In this document: positions 1 to 7,767 of the stretch, piece by piece | Position numbering within the stretch: the stretch's first letter is position 1 | Layout of the letters: every line of letters starts with the position of its first letter | Origin: Spiribacter roseus | GTDB taxonomy: Bacteria > Pseudomonadota > Gammaproteobacteria > Nitrococcales > Nitrococcaceae | Assembly: GCF_002813635.1 (NCBI RefSeq) | Contig: NZ_CP016382.1 | Coordinates: forward strand, 558,001 to 622,000 | Reading direction: 5' to 3' | DNA: 64,000 nt | Made by a program: the position numbers and the translations under genes | The notes under the pieces: model-generated | What the model was told of the DNA's origin: nothing | Database searches by the model: none | What the model saw: the letters and a program-made list of their open reading frames with translations, nothing else

Positions 1-2
1 GG

Positions 3-752
3 GGCGGCGAAGACATCCATGTCGGTCTCTACGACCATCCGCAGGAGGCCATTGACACCGCAAGCCGTCGCAGTAATCAGGTCATGGCCGAGCTGACCCC
101 CGGACTCAATGCCGATACGCGGGTCATCGATCTGGGGTCAGGCTATGGGGGTGCGCTGCGCTACCTTGCTCGCCACTATGGCTGCTCGGGCGTCGGCCTG
201 AATCTCAGCGCGCGGGAAAATGCGCGTGCACGGCGCCAGAATGCCGAGCAGGGCCTCGCCGAGCGCATCGAGATTGTCGGTGGCAATTTCGAAGACGTGC
301 CCTACGCCGATGGCAGTTTTGATGTCGTACGCTCGCAGGAGGCGTTCCTGCATAGTGGTGACCGGCGCCGCGTGATGGAGGAGGCGGTGCGCATCCTGCG
401 CCCCGGCGGAATCCTCATCTTCACCGATCCGATGCAGGCGGATGACCGCAGCAATGAGGGGCTGCAGCCCATTCTTGATCGCCTGCACCTTGAATCGCTC
501 GGTTCACCGGCTTTCTATCGAGACACGCTCGAAGCCCTCGGCCTTGAAGAACTCAACTTTGATCAGCGAGGCGAAATGATCGCCGCGCATTACGGGCGGG
601 TGCTTGAGGTCCTGACAGACGAGGAACCGCAGATCGCCCAGGCCGTGAGCACGGCGTACATCGAACGCATGAAGCGCGGCCTGCAGCATTGGGTGGATGG
701 GGGCCATCGCGGCGACCTGACCTGGGGCATTTTCGTTTTTCGTAAGCCCTGA
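3..752 (+). CDS. Sarcosine/dimethylglycine N-methyltransferase, 5' end missing
   Basis: SAM-dependent methyltransferase cut by the left edge. The frame is open from base 3, so the ATG at 84 is internal. The 249 visible residues begin with a GGEDIHVGLY stretch typical of the glycine betaine pathway methyltransferases. SAM motif I (DLGSGYGG) is at visible residues 43-50, followed by the acidic loop ending GNFEDVPY and by RPGG in the post-motif III region. Known family members of about 280 residues convert sarcosine to dimethylglycine and betaine in the cytoplasm, giving the compatible solute used at high salt. About 30 N-terminal residues are probably missing. The glycine/sarcosine methyltransferase partner gene would be expected just upstream, outside the window. 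A generic UbiE-type methyltransferase is the less likely alternative. Confidence 0.82.
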   Translation, partial: GGEDIHVGLYDHPQEAIDTASRRSNQVMAELTPGLNADTRVIDLGSGYGGALRYLARHYGCSGVGLNLSARENARARRQNAEQGLAERIEIVGGNFEDVPYADGSFDVVRSQEAFLHSGDRRRVMEEAVRILRPGGILIFTDPMQADDRSNEGLQPILDRLHLESLGSPAFYRDTLEALGLEELNFDQRGEMIAAHYGRVLEVLTDEEPQIAQAVSTAYIERMKRGLQHWVDGGHRGDLTWGIFVFRKP

Positions 753-767
753 TGGCGGGGATTTCGC

Positions 768-1523
768 GTGTCCACGTACGAACGCCTCAATGCCGAGGCA
801 TTGATCCTTCGCAAGCAACAGATCCTTGTGCTGACCCTTGTGACGATACCGGTCGTGGTGGTGGCTTATGGCCTGGCGGACCGTGCCGTACAGGGGCTGA
901 CCCAGGGCGCGGTCGCGATGGTGATCACTCCCGGAATGGCTCATGGCGCCCTGCTGCTGGTGTCCCGGCGGTATCGCGCGGCCTGTCAGCGCGCCTCGGC
1001 GATCCGCGCCGAGGTCAGAACGCTTGAGCAGGCCCTGGCCGCGCGCTTTGGCGCATACCGCCGCCGGCGGCAGGGAGAGTCGTTTAAAAAGGCGTACGGG
1101 TTTGCGGGGCGGGATGTCCCGAGCCTGGAGGAGGCGCTTGCCGTGGGCATGTACCGCGAGGGCCGTGAGGTCTTTGTGACGGCCTTCGTGCGCCAGGGCG
1201 TGGTGGTTCGGGCGACGGCGTCAATCGGGTCCCGGTATCGGTGCCGGCCGGCCGACGACCCGGCGAAGTGGCGCGATCACCTGGATCGACTGGGTTGCGA
1301 CGAGGTCCGTCAGTATCACAACCATCCCGTCCACGAGGGTGGAACAGCGCCCTCGGCCGGCGATACGCGAAGCAGCCGGCAGCTGAAGAAGTTGCTGGGG
1401 CCCCACTCGCACAAGCTGCGCTCGTTCATTGTCTTCTGGAATCGACCGGGCGAATGGCGGGTCATTGAATACGATGATCGGGGCGGTCATTGGGACCACT
1501 TCGAGTTCGATATCGCGCATTAA
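768..1523 (+). CDS. Membrane protein with JAMM-like metalloprotease motif
   Basis: Unnamed 251-residue protein with a GTG start, 15 bases after the methyltransferase gene and probably cotranscribed with it. Two hydrophobic segments (about residues 18-35 and 48-66) suggest an N-terminal membrane hairpin. A charged region (70-108) leads into a soluble C-terminal domain. That domain has HNHP at 184-187 and SAGD at 196-199, close to the JAB/MPN zinc pattern H-x-H-x(7)-S-x-x-D but with nine instead of seven intervening residues. Glu134 could be the upstream acidic residue. JAMM proteins are zinc isopeptidases or, in RadC, of unclear function. The activity here is inferred from the motif alone and no substrate is evident. 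Confidence 0.6.
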   Translation: MSTYERLNAEALILRKQQILVLTLVTIPVVVVAYGLADRAVQGLTQGAVAMVITPGMAHGALLLVSRRYRAACQRASAIRAEVRTLEQALAARFGAYRRRRQGESFKKAYGFAGRDVPSLEEALAVGMYREGREVFVTAFVRQGVVVRATASIGSRYRCRPADDPAKWRDHLDRLGCDEVRQYHNHPVHEGGTAPSAGDTRSSRQLKKLLGPHSHKLRSFIVFWNRPGEWRVIEYDDRGGHWDHFEFDIAH

Positions 1524-1550
1524 AAAACCGCCGGCGGGTGGCCGGCGGTT
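1522..1550 (-). terminator. Rho-independent terminator of the phasin gene
   Basis: A perfect 10-bp stem (1526-1535 with 1541-1550) and 5-base loop is followed, reading leftward, by a run of U from the A-tract at 1522-1527. It starts 34 bases after the phasin stop codon. It also overlaps the stop codon of the rightward upstream gene, so the two genes end tail to tail on it. Confidence 0.85.
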
Positions 1551-1584
1551 CGCGGTGTTCCGGATTGTGGTCCGGAGGGGCGTT

Positions 1585-1983
1585 TTAGTTACCCTTGGTC
1601 GCCTTCTGGGCGGCCGAGACGGTCTCTTTGGCGGTCTCCGAGGCGCTCTGGGCGCTGGACTCGACCAGCTTGCGGGCCTCGTTGGCAAAGTCCTGATTCA
1701 GGGCCACGACCTTCTCACCGTCCGCCTTGACGCGCTCGCCCAGGTTCTTGGCGGCTTCCTGCTGCTTCTCGGCGTACTGCTGAAGCGCGGTCGGGTCCTT
1801 GATATCCAGCGCGGCGCGGGCCTGCTGCATACCAAGATCGGTGTAGGTACGTGCCGCCTCAATCTGGGCATCCATCACCTTCTGGGTGTAGTCCATCGCC
1901 AGCTTGGCGTAGCTGCGGCTCGGGCCCATGAAAAGCTTCTCGGCCTGCTCGGTGTACTTGGTAAACATATCGGTATTCATCAT
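1585..1983 (-). CDS. Phasin family protein
   Basis: Small (about 132 residues) Ala/Gln/Glu/Lys-rich helical protein matching the phasin family, which coats polyhydroxyalkanoate granules in the cytoplasm. The N-terminal MFTKYTEQAEKLFMGP segment and long amphipathic helices with many Ala, Gln and Lys are typical. I chose the ATG at 1983 (ATG-ATG) because a GAGGA lies 5 bases upstream; a longer frame begins at 2010. It stands alone with its own promoter (2041-2069) and terminator (1522-1550). No PHA synthase gene is in the window, so the granule role rests on the family. Confidence 0.82.
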   Translation of the reverse strand: MMNTDMFTKYTEQAEKLFMGPSRSYAKLAMDYTQKVMDAQIEAARTYTDLGMQQARAALDIKDPTALQQYAEKQQEAAKNLGERVKADGEKVVALNQDFANEARKLVESSAQSASETAKETVSAAQKATKGN

Positions 1984-2040
1984 GTCGTCCTCATCGGTCG
2001 TTTGGGGCATTTAACGGCTTTCGCCGTCTTGTTGCAGCGC

Positions 2041-2069
2041 AATATATCAAGCCGCCTGATGCAGTGCAA
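2041..2069 (-). promoter_or_regulatory. Sigma-70 promoter for the phasin gene
   Basis: On the minus strand, TTGCAC (2069-2064) and TATATT (2046-2041) are separated by exactly 17 bases. The start of transcription would fall near 2034, about 50 bases before the phasin ATG. This is one of the best consensus promoters in the window and suits an abundant protein. Confidence 0.7.
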
Positions 2070-2098
2070 CATCTCAGGTGCCAGTCGCGATGATTCGA

Positions 2099-3802
2099 CT
2101 ACGGAGGGCCTGGACGACCGACCGTTCCTTCCCGGCGGGGATCGGCTGCGCCGCGGATGCCTCCATCCGGTAGGCGCTCGATGCCGTGGAGCCCGCTGGT
2201 CATGGTCTCGACTTCGACCTCATGGCCCAGTGCCTCAAGGTCGGGCGCCAGGGCCTGCGCCTCGGTGCCGGCCTCCACCTGCGTCGCGCCGTTACGGTTG
2301 ACGAGATTCCCGGCCTCGATCGCCGGTTTGATTTCTCTGCCGCGCATCAGCACATCGGCCACGCGCTGTGCCACATAGCCAATGATCCGTGTCCCGCCCG
2401 GTGAGCCGATGATCAACCGTGGTCGATCGTCCCGGTCGAGGGCGATCATCGGTGACATGGAGGACAGGGGGCGCTTGCCGGGCTGGACCCGGTTGGGATG
2501 CGGGCGTCCATCGGCCGCCGCGGGATCAAAGCGGAAGTCTGTGAGCTGATTGTTGAGCACAAAGCCGCCCACCATCAGGCGCGAGCCGAAGGGCATCTCG
2601 ACTGAGCTGGTCATCGAGACGGCATTGCCGGTGGCGTCGAGTACGCTGAAGTGACTGGTGGAGTGATTGATGGGCTTTGCGCCGCTCATGGCGGAGTCGG
2701 GATCGCTCAGGCCCGGGCGCGCCTTGCCCATGGACTGCGTCGGCGAGATCAGCCCGGCACGCTCGGTCAGATAGCGCTCACTCAGCAGGGTATCCACGGG
2801 GACTTCGACGAAGTCGGTGTCACCGAGGTATTCGTTGCGGTCCGCGAAGCCAAGGCGCGACGCCTCGAGCAGTGAATGCGCCCAGGCGAGCCGGGTACTG
2901 TCATTGTTTTCAGCGCCCGCGATCTCGAGCAGGCGGAGGATCTGTAGAACGGTCATGCCGCCGCTGCTGGGAAGCGGCATGCCGCAGACTGAGTGCCCCG
3001 CGACGGATCGGCAGACGGGTGGACGCTCAACCGCCCGATAGTCCGCCATGTCCTGACGGGTGAGCTTGCCCCCGTGGGCCTGCACGGTGGTCACGATGGC
3101 ATCCGCAATCGCGCCCTCATAAAAGACGTCCGCGCCGCGGTCCGCGATTGCCGCAAGGGTTTCGGCAAGGGCCGGGTTGGTCAGTGTCATCCCGGCGCTG
3201 ACCGGCGCGCCATCGGGGAAGAAATACCCGGCCATGGGCTCGAACGCCGCCAGTGGCAGATCGATGCGCAGCATCCCGGCCAGCCGGGGTGTCACCTCGA
3301 AGCCGGCCTCGGCAAGGCGGATGGCCGGCTGAAAGAGTGATCCCCACGGTAGTTCGCCATGTTCCGCATGGGCGAGCTCGAGCATGCGCAGGGTGCCGGG
3401 TACGCCCACCGACTGGCCACCAGGGACGGCATCGAGGAAGTCCATCGGGGCGCCGGCCTCGGTGAGAAAGTGGTCGGACTCAATCGCTGCGGGAGCGGTC
3501 TCGCGCCCGTCATAGGCCTGCACATCGGTGGTTGTGCCGTCGTAGTACAGCATGAACGCGCCGCCGCCGATCCCGCTGGACTGCGGTTCAACCAGGGTCA
3601 GGACGGCCTGTACCGCGATCGCCGCATCAATGGCGGTGCCGCCGGCCTCGAGCATCTCGACCCCCGCGTCGGTCGCCAGCGGATGGGCCGCCACAACCAT
3701 GCCTGACTGTGATCGGTCATCGGCCCCGGCCGTCGCGAAGACAAGCAGCAGGGCAGCGCCGAGCAGCAGGGGGCGTGGGCGGATCAAAGGCTTTACGGAC
3801 AT
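2099..3802 (-). CDS. ggt: Gamma-glutamyltransferase, secreted
   Basis: N-terminal nucleophile hydrolase that cleaves and transfers the gamma-glutamyl group of glutathione in the periplasm. The 567-residue precursor begins with a signal peptide (hydrophobic core about residues 12-26, cleavage near the ADD). The autoprocessing/nucleophile threonine is Thr382 in NHSTSHFSV, which aligns with TTHYSV of the E. coli enzyme and would split the protein into large and small subunits. The small subunit carries the expected FGSRL, GGFVLNNQL and GSPGG motifs. I prefer the ATG at 3802 over the GTG at 3814 because GGTGA sits 5 bases before it and the signal peptide is then of normal length. It is monocistronic by spacing. 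Confidence 0.9.
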   Translation of the reverse strand: MSVKPLIRPRPLLLGAALLLVFATAGADDRSQSGMVVAAHPLATDAGVEMLEAGGTAIDAAIAVQAVLTLVEPQSSGIGGGAFMLYYDGTTTDVQAYDGRETAPAAIESDHFLTEAGAPMDFLDAVPGGQSVGVPGTLRMLELAHAEHGELPWGSLFQPAIRLAEAGFEVTPRLAGMLRIDLPLAAFEPMAGYFFPDGAPVSAGMTLTNPALAETLAAIADRGADVFYEGAIADAIVTTVQAHGGKLTRQDMADYRAVERPPVCRSVAGHSVCGMPLPSSGGMTVLQILRLLEIAGAENNDSTRLAWAHSLLEASRLGFADRNEYLGDTDFVEVPVDTLLSERYLTERAGLISPTQSMGKARPGLSDPDSAMSGAKPINHSTSHFSVLDATGNAVSMTSSVEMPFGSRLMVGGFVLNNQLTDFRFDPAAADGRPHPNRVQPGKRPLSSMSPMIALDRDDRPRLIIGSPGGTRIIGYVAQRVADVLMRGREIKPAIEAGNLVNRNGATQVEAGTEAQALAPDLEALGHEVEVETMTSGLHGIERLPDGGIRGAADPRREGTVGRPGPP

Positions 3803-3945
3803 GGGGTTCACCACTGATTTTGGTCATCGTAACGTACAATTTGATCACCCCAGTGGTGCTGGGTTTACACGAGCAAGCCCAGAGCGATGTTGTTAGAGTC
3901 TTGAGCCTGTGGAGCCAGTACGAATGACCCGCTGGGGAGGCAGTG

Positions 3946-4377
3946 ATGTCCTTGAACAAGATCGGTCGGAATGACCCATCCCTCGGTGGGCCGGCCACAG
4001 CGGCGATCGAGGAGCTCGAGCAGGCGATTGGCGATCGGGAGTTCGGCTCCACGGAAGCGCTCCAGGCGTTCCTGGATTCGTTTCAGTTCCAGCGCAACCA
4101 TCGCCGATTCGAGGATTTTCGCGGCTTATCCCCTGACCAGATGCGGCAGCTGCTGCATTTTCCGCTGGAATCCCCCGACGTACTGCAGGTCAGTACCGTG
4201 CTTGAGAGCGAGCCCGATGCGCCCCTGGCGCAGCTGTTCGGCCTGCTCGCCGAGGCCATTGGCGGGAAGGGGCTGAAATCCACCGCCAAGGGCAACTTCC
4301 CGCGCAATCCCTGCCGCGAGATCATGCAGGCGTGGCGCAGACTCATCAACTTCCCGCCTGCCCAGTCGCCTGAGTGA
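3946..4377 (+). CDS. Conserved hypothetical protein, possibly truncated
   Basis: A 143-residue soluble protein without a function I can name. The ATG at 3946 is preceded by GGGGAGG with ideal spacing. The stretch GLSPDQMRQLLHFP, followed by LAEAIGGKGLKSTAKGN and FPRNPCRE, resembles the N-terminal part of longer uncharacterised proteins of several hundred residues that I recall only loosely. Here the frame ends soon after, so the gene may be a truncated copy. The next gene starts 10 bases downstream, suggesting an operon with the HD-domain gene. Confidence 0.6.
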   Translation: MSLNKIGRNDPSLGGPATAAIEELEQAIGDREFGSTEALQAFLDSFQFQRNHRRFEDFRGLSPDQMRQLLHFPLESPDVLQVSTVLESEPDAPLAQLFGLLAEAIGGKGLKSTAKGNFPRNPCREIMQAWRRLINFPPAQSPE

Positions 4378-4387
4378 GGACTTCGAT

Positions 4388-4897
4388 TTGAATCAATCAA
4401 CCATCGCCGAGGCGCTTTCCGCCGCAGAACGCGAGGCGGTTCTTGAATACACCAGCGGCTGTTTCGTGCTGCCCGACCACAGCCCGCATGGGCCGGATCA
4501 CTGGCATCGTGTGCGCCACAACGGGCTGCTGCTTGCCGGCGCTACCGGTGCCAATCGCCGGGTCATCGAGCTGTTCGCCTTCTTTCATGACAGCTGCCGC
4601 GAAACCGATGGCTGGGATATTGAACACGGCCCGAAGGGCGCTGAACTGGCGCTTGCCTACCACGCCGAGGGGCTGTTGCCGGCCAGTGACGCGGAGCTCG
4701 ATCTGCTTGTCATCGCCTGCCGGGGCCATACCGTCGAGCGCACGCATGCCGATGCCACGATCGCGACCTGCTGGGATGCCGACCGCCTGGACCTGCCGCG
4801 GGTGGGGATCAAGGTGGATCCGCAGTATCTATGCACCGATGCGGCGAGGGATCCCGTTGTCATCCGCGAGGCAGAGGGCAGGGCAGTGGTGCGTTGA
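4388..4897 (+). CDS. HD-domain phosphohydrolase-like protein
   Basis: A 169-residue cytoplasmic protein with the metal ligands of an HD phosphohydrolase: His38 and His40 in HGPDHWHRV, His67-Asp68 in FFHD, and Asp130/Asp132 in DADRLDL. These proteins hydrolyse nucleotides or phosphomonoesters, but the substrate cannot be told here. The start is a TTG at 4388 with GAGGA 7 bases upstream, inside the end of the preceding gene, which points to coupling. The short length means only the HD core is present. Confidence 0.75.
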   Translation: MNQSTIAEALSAAEREAVLEYTSGCFVLPDHSPHGPDHWHRVRHNGLLLAGATGANRRVIELFAFFHDSCRETDGWDIEHGPKGAELALAYHAEGLLPASDAELDLLVIACRGHTVERTHADATIATCWDADRLDLPRVGIKVDPQYLCTDAARDPVVIREAEGRAVVR

Positions 4898-4905
4898 AAC
4901 GCCCT

Positions 4906-5370
4906 TTACAGCCACCGCCGGACCCGGCGGCAGTAGTCGCGATAGGCCTCGCCGAATTTATGGGCGAGCGCCTGCTCCTCAGGTTCGATCTGCAGGCGGG
5001 TCAGGGTGCGTATGAACACCGGCACCATGAGCAGCCCGGCTGCATTGCCGAGCCATAGCGCCCAGGCAAGGAGCAGCGCGGTGTCCGCGAGGTAGATGGG
5101 GTTGCGGCTGATCGCGTAAGGCCCGGTGGTCAGCAGATGGCGGGCCCGCTCCGGGTGCATGGGGTTGAGCGTCGTCTTCTGCCGGGCAAACCACAGTGCC
5201 GCGGCCAGCATGACGCCAGCGGCGGCCGCGGCGAGCGTCACCGTCATCGGGGTCAGCCAGGGCGCCTCAAACCGCGTCGCGGGTGCCAACCAGTCGATTC
5301 CCCAGACGGCGGCGACGGCGAACAGTAGGATAACGGGCGGTGGCAGCCGGGTGTTCACAGTCATATCCAT
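4906..5370 (-). CDS. Isoprenylcysteine carboxyl methyltransferase-like membrane protein
   Basis: A 154-residue integral membrane protein of the ICMT/PEMT-like methyltransferase family. It shows about four hydrophobic segments and the family signature: TTLNP, then GPYAISRNPIYL (about residues 84-95), then a C-terminal E-x-x-x...FG-x-x-Y-x-x-Y block before RRWL. Bacterial members methylate small lipidic or thiol/oxyanion substrates with SAM; the substrate is unknown. The gene is convergent with the HD gene and divergent from yjbQ. Confidence 0.78.
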   Translation of the reverse strand: MDMTVNTRLPPPVILLFAVAAVWGIDWLAPATRFEAPWLTPMTVTLAAAAAGVMLAAALWFARQKTTLNPMHPERARHLLTTGPYAISRNPIYLADTALLLAWALWLGNAAGLLMVPVFIRTLTRLQIEPEEQALAHKFGEAYRDYCRRVRRWL

Positions 5371-5402
5371 AATTGCCCGGTTGATCCTGTATCCTAAGCG
5401 AT

Positions 5403-5819
5403 ATGTGGATTCAGCGGGAAATTGAACTCGCCCGGCCGCGGGGCTTTCATCTGGTGACTGAGGCGGTGTGCGAGGCGATGCCCGACATCGCTGAGCTCCG
5501 TGTCGGTCTATTGCACGTGTTCATGCGGCACACCTCGGCATCGCTGACGATCAACGAGAACGCCGATCCTTCGGTTCGCGCGGATTACGAGACCAGCATG
5601 AACCGACTCGTCCCCGAGGGCCCGGCCGGGTACACCCATACCATCGAGGGCCCGGATGACATGCCCGCGCACATCAAGGCGAGCCTGATGGGTGCGAGCG
5701 TGCAGATCCCGATTACCGAGGGGCGGCTTAACCTCGGCACCTGGCAGGGCATCTACTTCTGCGAGCACCGCGACCGGGGCGGGCCGCGGACGCTGGTGAT
5801 GACGTTGCAGGGTGAGTGA
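5403..5819 (+). CDS. yjbQ: YjbQ family protein (UPF0047)
   Basis: A complete 138-residue YjbQ/UPF0047 protein. The signature HTSASLTINENAD (about residues 42-54) and LNLGTWQGIYFCEHR near the end are both present. Family members form compact trimers and can show weak thiamine-phosphate synthase activity, but the physiological role is unsettled. The ATG at 5403 has only a TATCCT-like hexamer a few bases upstream and no good ribosome binding site, so the mRNA leader is probably very short. Confidence 0.9.
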   Translation: MWIQREIELARPRGFHLVTEAVCEAMPDIAELRVGLLHVFMRHTSASLTINENADPSVRADYETSMNRLVPEGPAGYTHTIEGPDDMPAHIKASLMGASVQIPITEGRLNLGTWQGIYFCEHRDRGGPRTLVMTLQGE

Positions 5820-5844
5820 AAGGTTTTGCAAGCCCGCCAGGCGA

Positions 5845-6336
5845 TCAAATCCGCTTCAGCGGCAAGAATAATCGGGTGCTGGAGTGGCCTAGGGGCATGA
5901 AACCGTATTGCTCGTAAAAGTTGTGGGCGCTTTCGTTGATCGCGTCGACTATCATTGCGTAAATGCCGATCTCTTCGCTCACGCCCAGGGTGCGTTTGAT
6001 GGCATCGGCCAAAAGCAGCCGGCCAATGCCTTGTCCTTGAACATCCCTCCGCACGGCCAATCTGCCAAGTAACGCCGCCGGGATTGGATGGCGTGGCAAT
6101 CTGCGCGCGTGGTCCTCCGGGAGGTCGTTCAGCGCTATCGAGAGGCTGGAGAGTGTGTAATACCCTAGAATGACCAACGGGTTGTCGTATGTAGTTGCCA
6201 CGAATACCCGACTGGTCTGGCGTTTGACATCCTGTCGTGCACGCTTACGGAGATATTCGTCGAGAGAGGGCTCAGCGCTGGAAAAGCCGGTTCTATCGTG
6301 TCGAGAACTCAGCGCTTCGATGACGAGGTCGTGCAT
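5845..6336 (-). CDS. GNAT acetyltransferase toxin (TacT/AtaT type)
   Basis: A 163-residue GNAT-fold protein matching the toxins of DUF1778-GNAT toxin-antitoxin pairs, which acetylate aminoacyl-tRNA and stop translation. It has the typical N-terminus (FSSAEPSLDEYLRKRA), the central LLGRLAVRRDVQGQGIGRLLL containing the acetyl-CoA loop Q-G-Q-G-I-G (about residues 99-104), and the C-terminal FYEQYGFMPL. It begins 17 bases after the antitoxin stop, so the two are cotranscribed. Base composition is visibly less GC-rich than the flanking genes, consistent with transfer. Confidence 0.88.
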   Translation of the reverse strand: MHDLVIEALSSRHDRTGFSSAEPSLDEYLRKRARQDVKRQTSRVFVATTYDNPLVILGYYTLSSLSIALNDLPEDHARRLPRHPIPAALLGRLAVRRDVQGQGIGRLLLADAIKRTLGVSEEIGIYAMIVDAINESAHNFYEQYGFMPLGHSSTRLFLPLKRI

Positions 6337-6353
6337 CCCTCTCGAGGCCTGTG

Positions 6354-6641
6354 CTAATGATTCGCGACGCGATATTGATGTTCCTCGAGCGCCGCGACGA
6401 GCCTCGGGTTGAATCGAACAGGCTTGTCCAGCGCCTGAAAGAATTCATTGGCATTCTGGGCGGCTAGCTGCATGGTCTCATGTTCATGGATCTTCTCTTC
6501 GGCGTGCGTGATCGCGCTGGCTAGGATGAAGCTGCTCACGGTCTTGCCTTCAAAGCTCGCGGCACGCTCCAGCATTGCTTTGGCCTGAGGCTGTAGCCTG
6601 AGGTTAATTCGCTCCTGCTTTTTGTCCGTGTTTGCACTCAT
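6354..6641 (-). CDS. DUF1778 antitoxin
   Basis: A 95-residue ribbon-helix-helix antitoxin placed directly upstream of its GNAT toxin. The DNA-binding segment RINLRLQPQAKAMLERAA is near residues 9-26, and the toxin-binding tail ends FFQALDKPVRFNPRLVAAL, typical of DUF1778. I chose the ATG at 6641; in-frame ATGs upstream would add up to 8 residues. A GGAG lies 9 bases before it. These antitoxins normally repress their own promoter together with the toxin. Confidence 0.88.
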   Translation of the reverse strand: MSANTDKKQERINLRLQPQAKAMLERAASFEGKTVSSFILASAITHAEEKIHEHETMQLAAQNANEFFQALDKPVRFNPRLVAALEEHQYRVANH

Positions 6642-6673
6642 GCGATCGGTCTCCATGAAGAACATGGTCTATA

Positions 6674-6681
6674 ACGTACGT
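6674..6681. promoter_or_regulatory. Candidate operator of the toxin-antitoxin promoter
   Basis: A perfect 8-base palindrome ACGTACGT lies about 33 bases before the antitoxin ATG, next to a TATA-rich hexamer (TTATAG on the minus strand). Ribbon-helix-helix antitoxins bind short palindromes of this kind. There is only one copy and no tested consensus, so the call is weak. Confidence 0.35.
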
Positions 6682-6688
6682 CAAAAAG

Positions 6689-7729
6689 GTGCCTGCGCCA
6701 AGGAGGCTGGCGCTGCTGTTGGGCATGGCGGTGATCACCGCCTGTTCGCTTGGAATGGAGGACCACATGCCGCATGCAGAGATGGGCCCGGAGGGCCGGT
6801 TCGTCACGCTGCCGCAAGGGCGGGTCCACGCCATTGTGAAGGGCGAGGGCCTGGACCTGGTGATGATCCACGGCGCGAGCAGCAACGCGCGGGATTTCAG
6901 CTTTGATCTGATCGACCGGATGGCTGATGAATTCCGGGTGATCGCCTTTGACCGGCCGGGGTTCGGCTATTCGGACAGCCTCGGCGAGCCGCTCAGCCCA
7001 ATGGAGCAGGCCGAGATCCTGCGCCGAGCGGCCGGGCAGCTCGGGGTTGATCAGCCCATTGTGCTCGGGCATTCCTACGGCGGCGCCGTGGCCCTTGCCT
7101 GGGCGTTGCGCGCCGGTGATGACGTGGCGGGTCTGACGCTGCTCGCGCCGGCTTCTCACCCATGGCCCGGAGGGCTTGGGTTCTGGCGTCAGCTCTCCGC
7201 CTCACCCCTCGGACAGCATATTGTCCTGCCGACGATCTCGCACATCGCGCCCCGGCAGCTGGTGAATGCCTCGGTTGAGCGTGTCTTCCAGCCCAATGAG
7301 GTGCCCGACGGGTATCTGGATCATCTTGGGCTCGAGCTCACGCTCAGGACCCGCCAGATGCAGATCAATGCACTTCAGATCGACCAGCTCGAGGGTTATC
7401 TTGAGGCAATGGTCCCGGAGTATCCCGACCTGAGCATTCCCATTGAGGTGGTGCATGGACGGGCCGATCGAACCGTCGGCCTCCAATACCACGCCGAGCG
7501 CCTTGCCGCGGCCGTCGATAGCGTCAACCTCACCCGTGTCGAGGGGATGGGTCATATGCCCCACCACGCCGATCCCGAACGGGTCGCCGACGCCATCCGC
7601 CGCACGGCCGAGCGATCCTCTCTAGCGGAGGACCAGGAGGACCTCGCCGCTTTTAAGGACCGGGTCGCCGAACCGACCATGTCCTATGAAGCCCTTCTGG
7701 ATGACTTGCGGGCCCATGGGAAGATATAA
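6689..7729 (+). CDS. Alpha/beta hydrolase lipoprotein with antitoxin-like tail
   Basis: Alpha/beta-fold hydrolase of 346 residues. The N-terminus is a lipoprotein signal with lipobox ITAC (Cys19). The oxyanion HGASS, the nucleophile elbow GHSYGG (Ser at about 130), the acid in HGRAD and the base in GMGHMPHH make a complete catalytic set for a small-ester or lactone hydrolase. The last 35 residues are unlike a hydrolase: EDLAAFKDRVAEPTMSYEAL and then LRAHGKI look like the C-terminal tail of a Phd/RelB-type antitoxin. The GTG start at 6689 keeps the signal peptide complete, and the frame is closed just upstream. Substrate unknown. Confidence 0.75.
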   Translation: MPAPRRLALLLGMAVITACSLGMEDHMPHAEMGPEGRFVTLPQGRVHAIVKGEGLDLVMIHGASSNARDFSFDLIDRMADEFRVIAFDRPGFGYSDSLGEPLSPMEQAEILRRAAGQLGVDQPIVLGHSYGGAVALAWALRAGDDVAGLTLLAPASHPWPGGLGFWRQLSASPLGQHIVLPTISHIAPRQLVNASVERVFQPNEVPDGYLDHLGLELTLRTRQMQINALQIDQLEGYLEAMVPEYPDLSIPIEVVHGRADRTVGLQYHAERLAAAVDSVNLTRVEGMGHMPHHADPERVADAIRRTAERSSLAEDQEDLAAFKDRVAEPTMSYEALLDDLRAHGKI

Positions 7730-7767
7730 CCTACAGTTGTGGTGGAGGTAAGCTGCCTGGGGTGTAA

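Noticed and set aside
3857-3884. Hairpin CTGGGTTT...AAGCCCAG before the hypothetical gene
   Set aside because: One mismatch in 8 bp, no U-tract, and no gene ending there.
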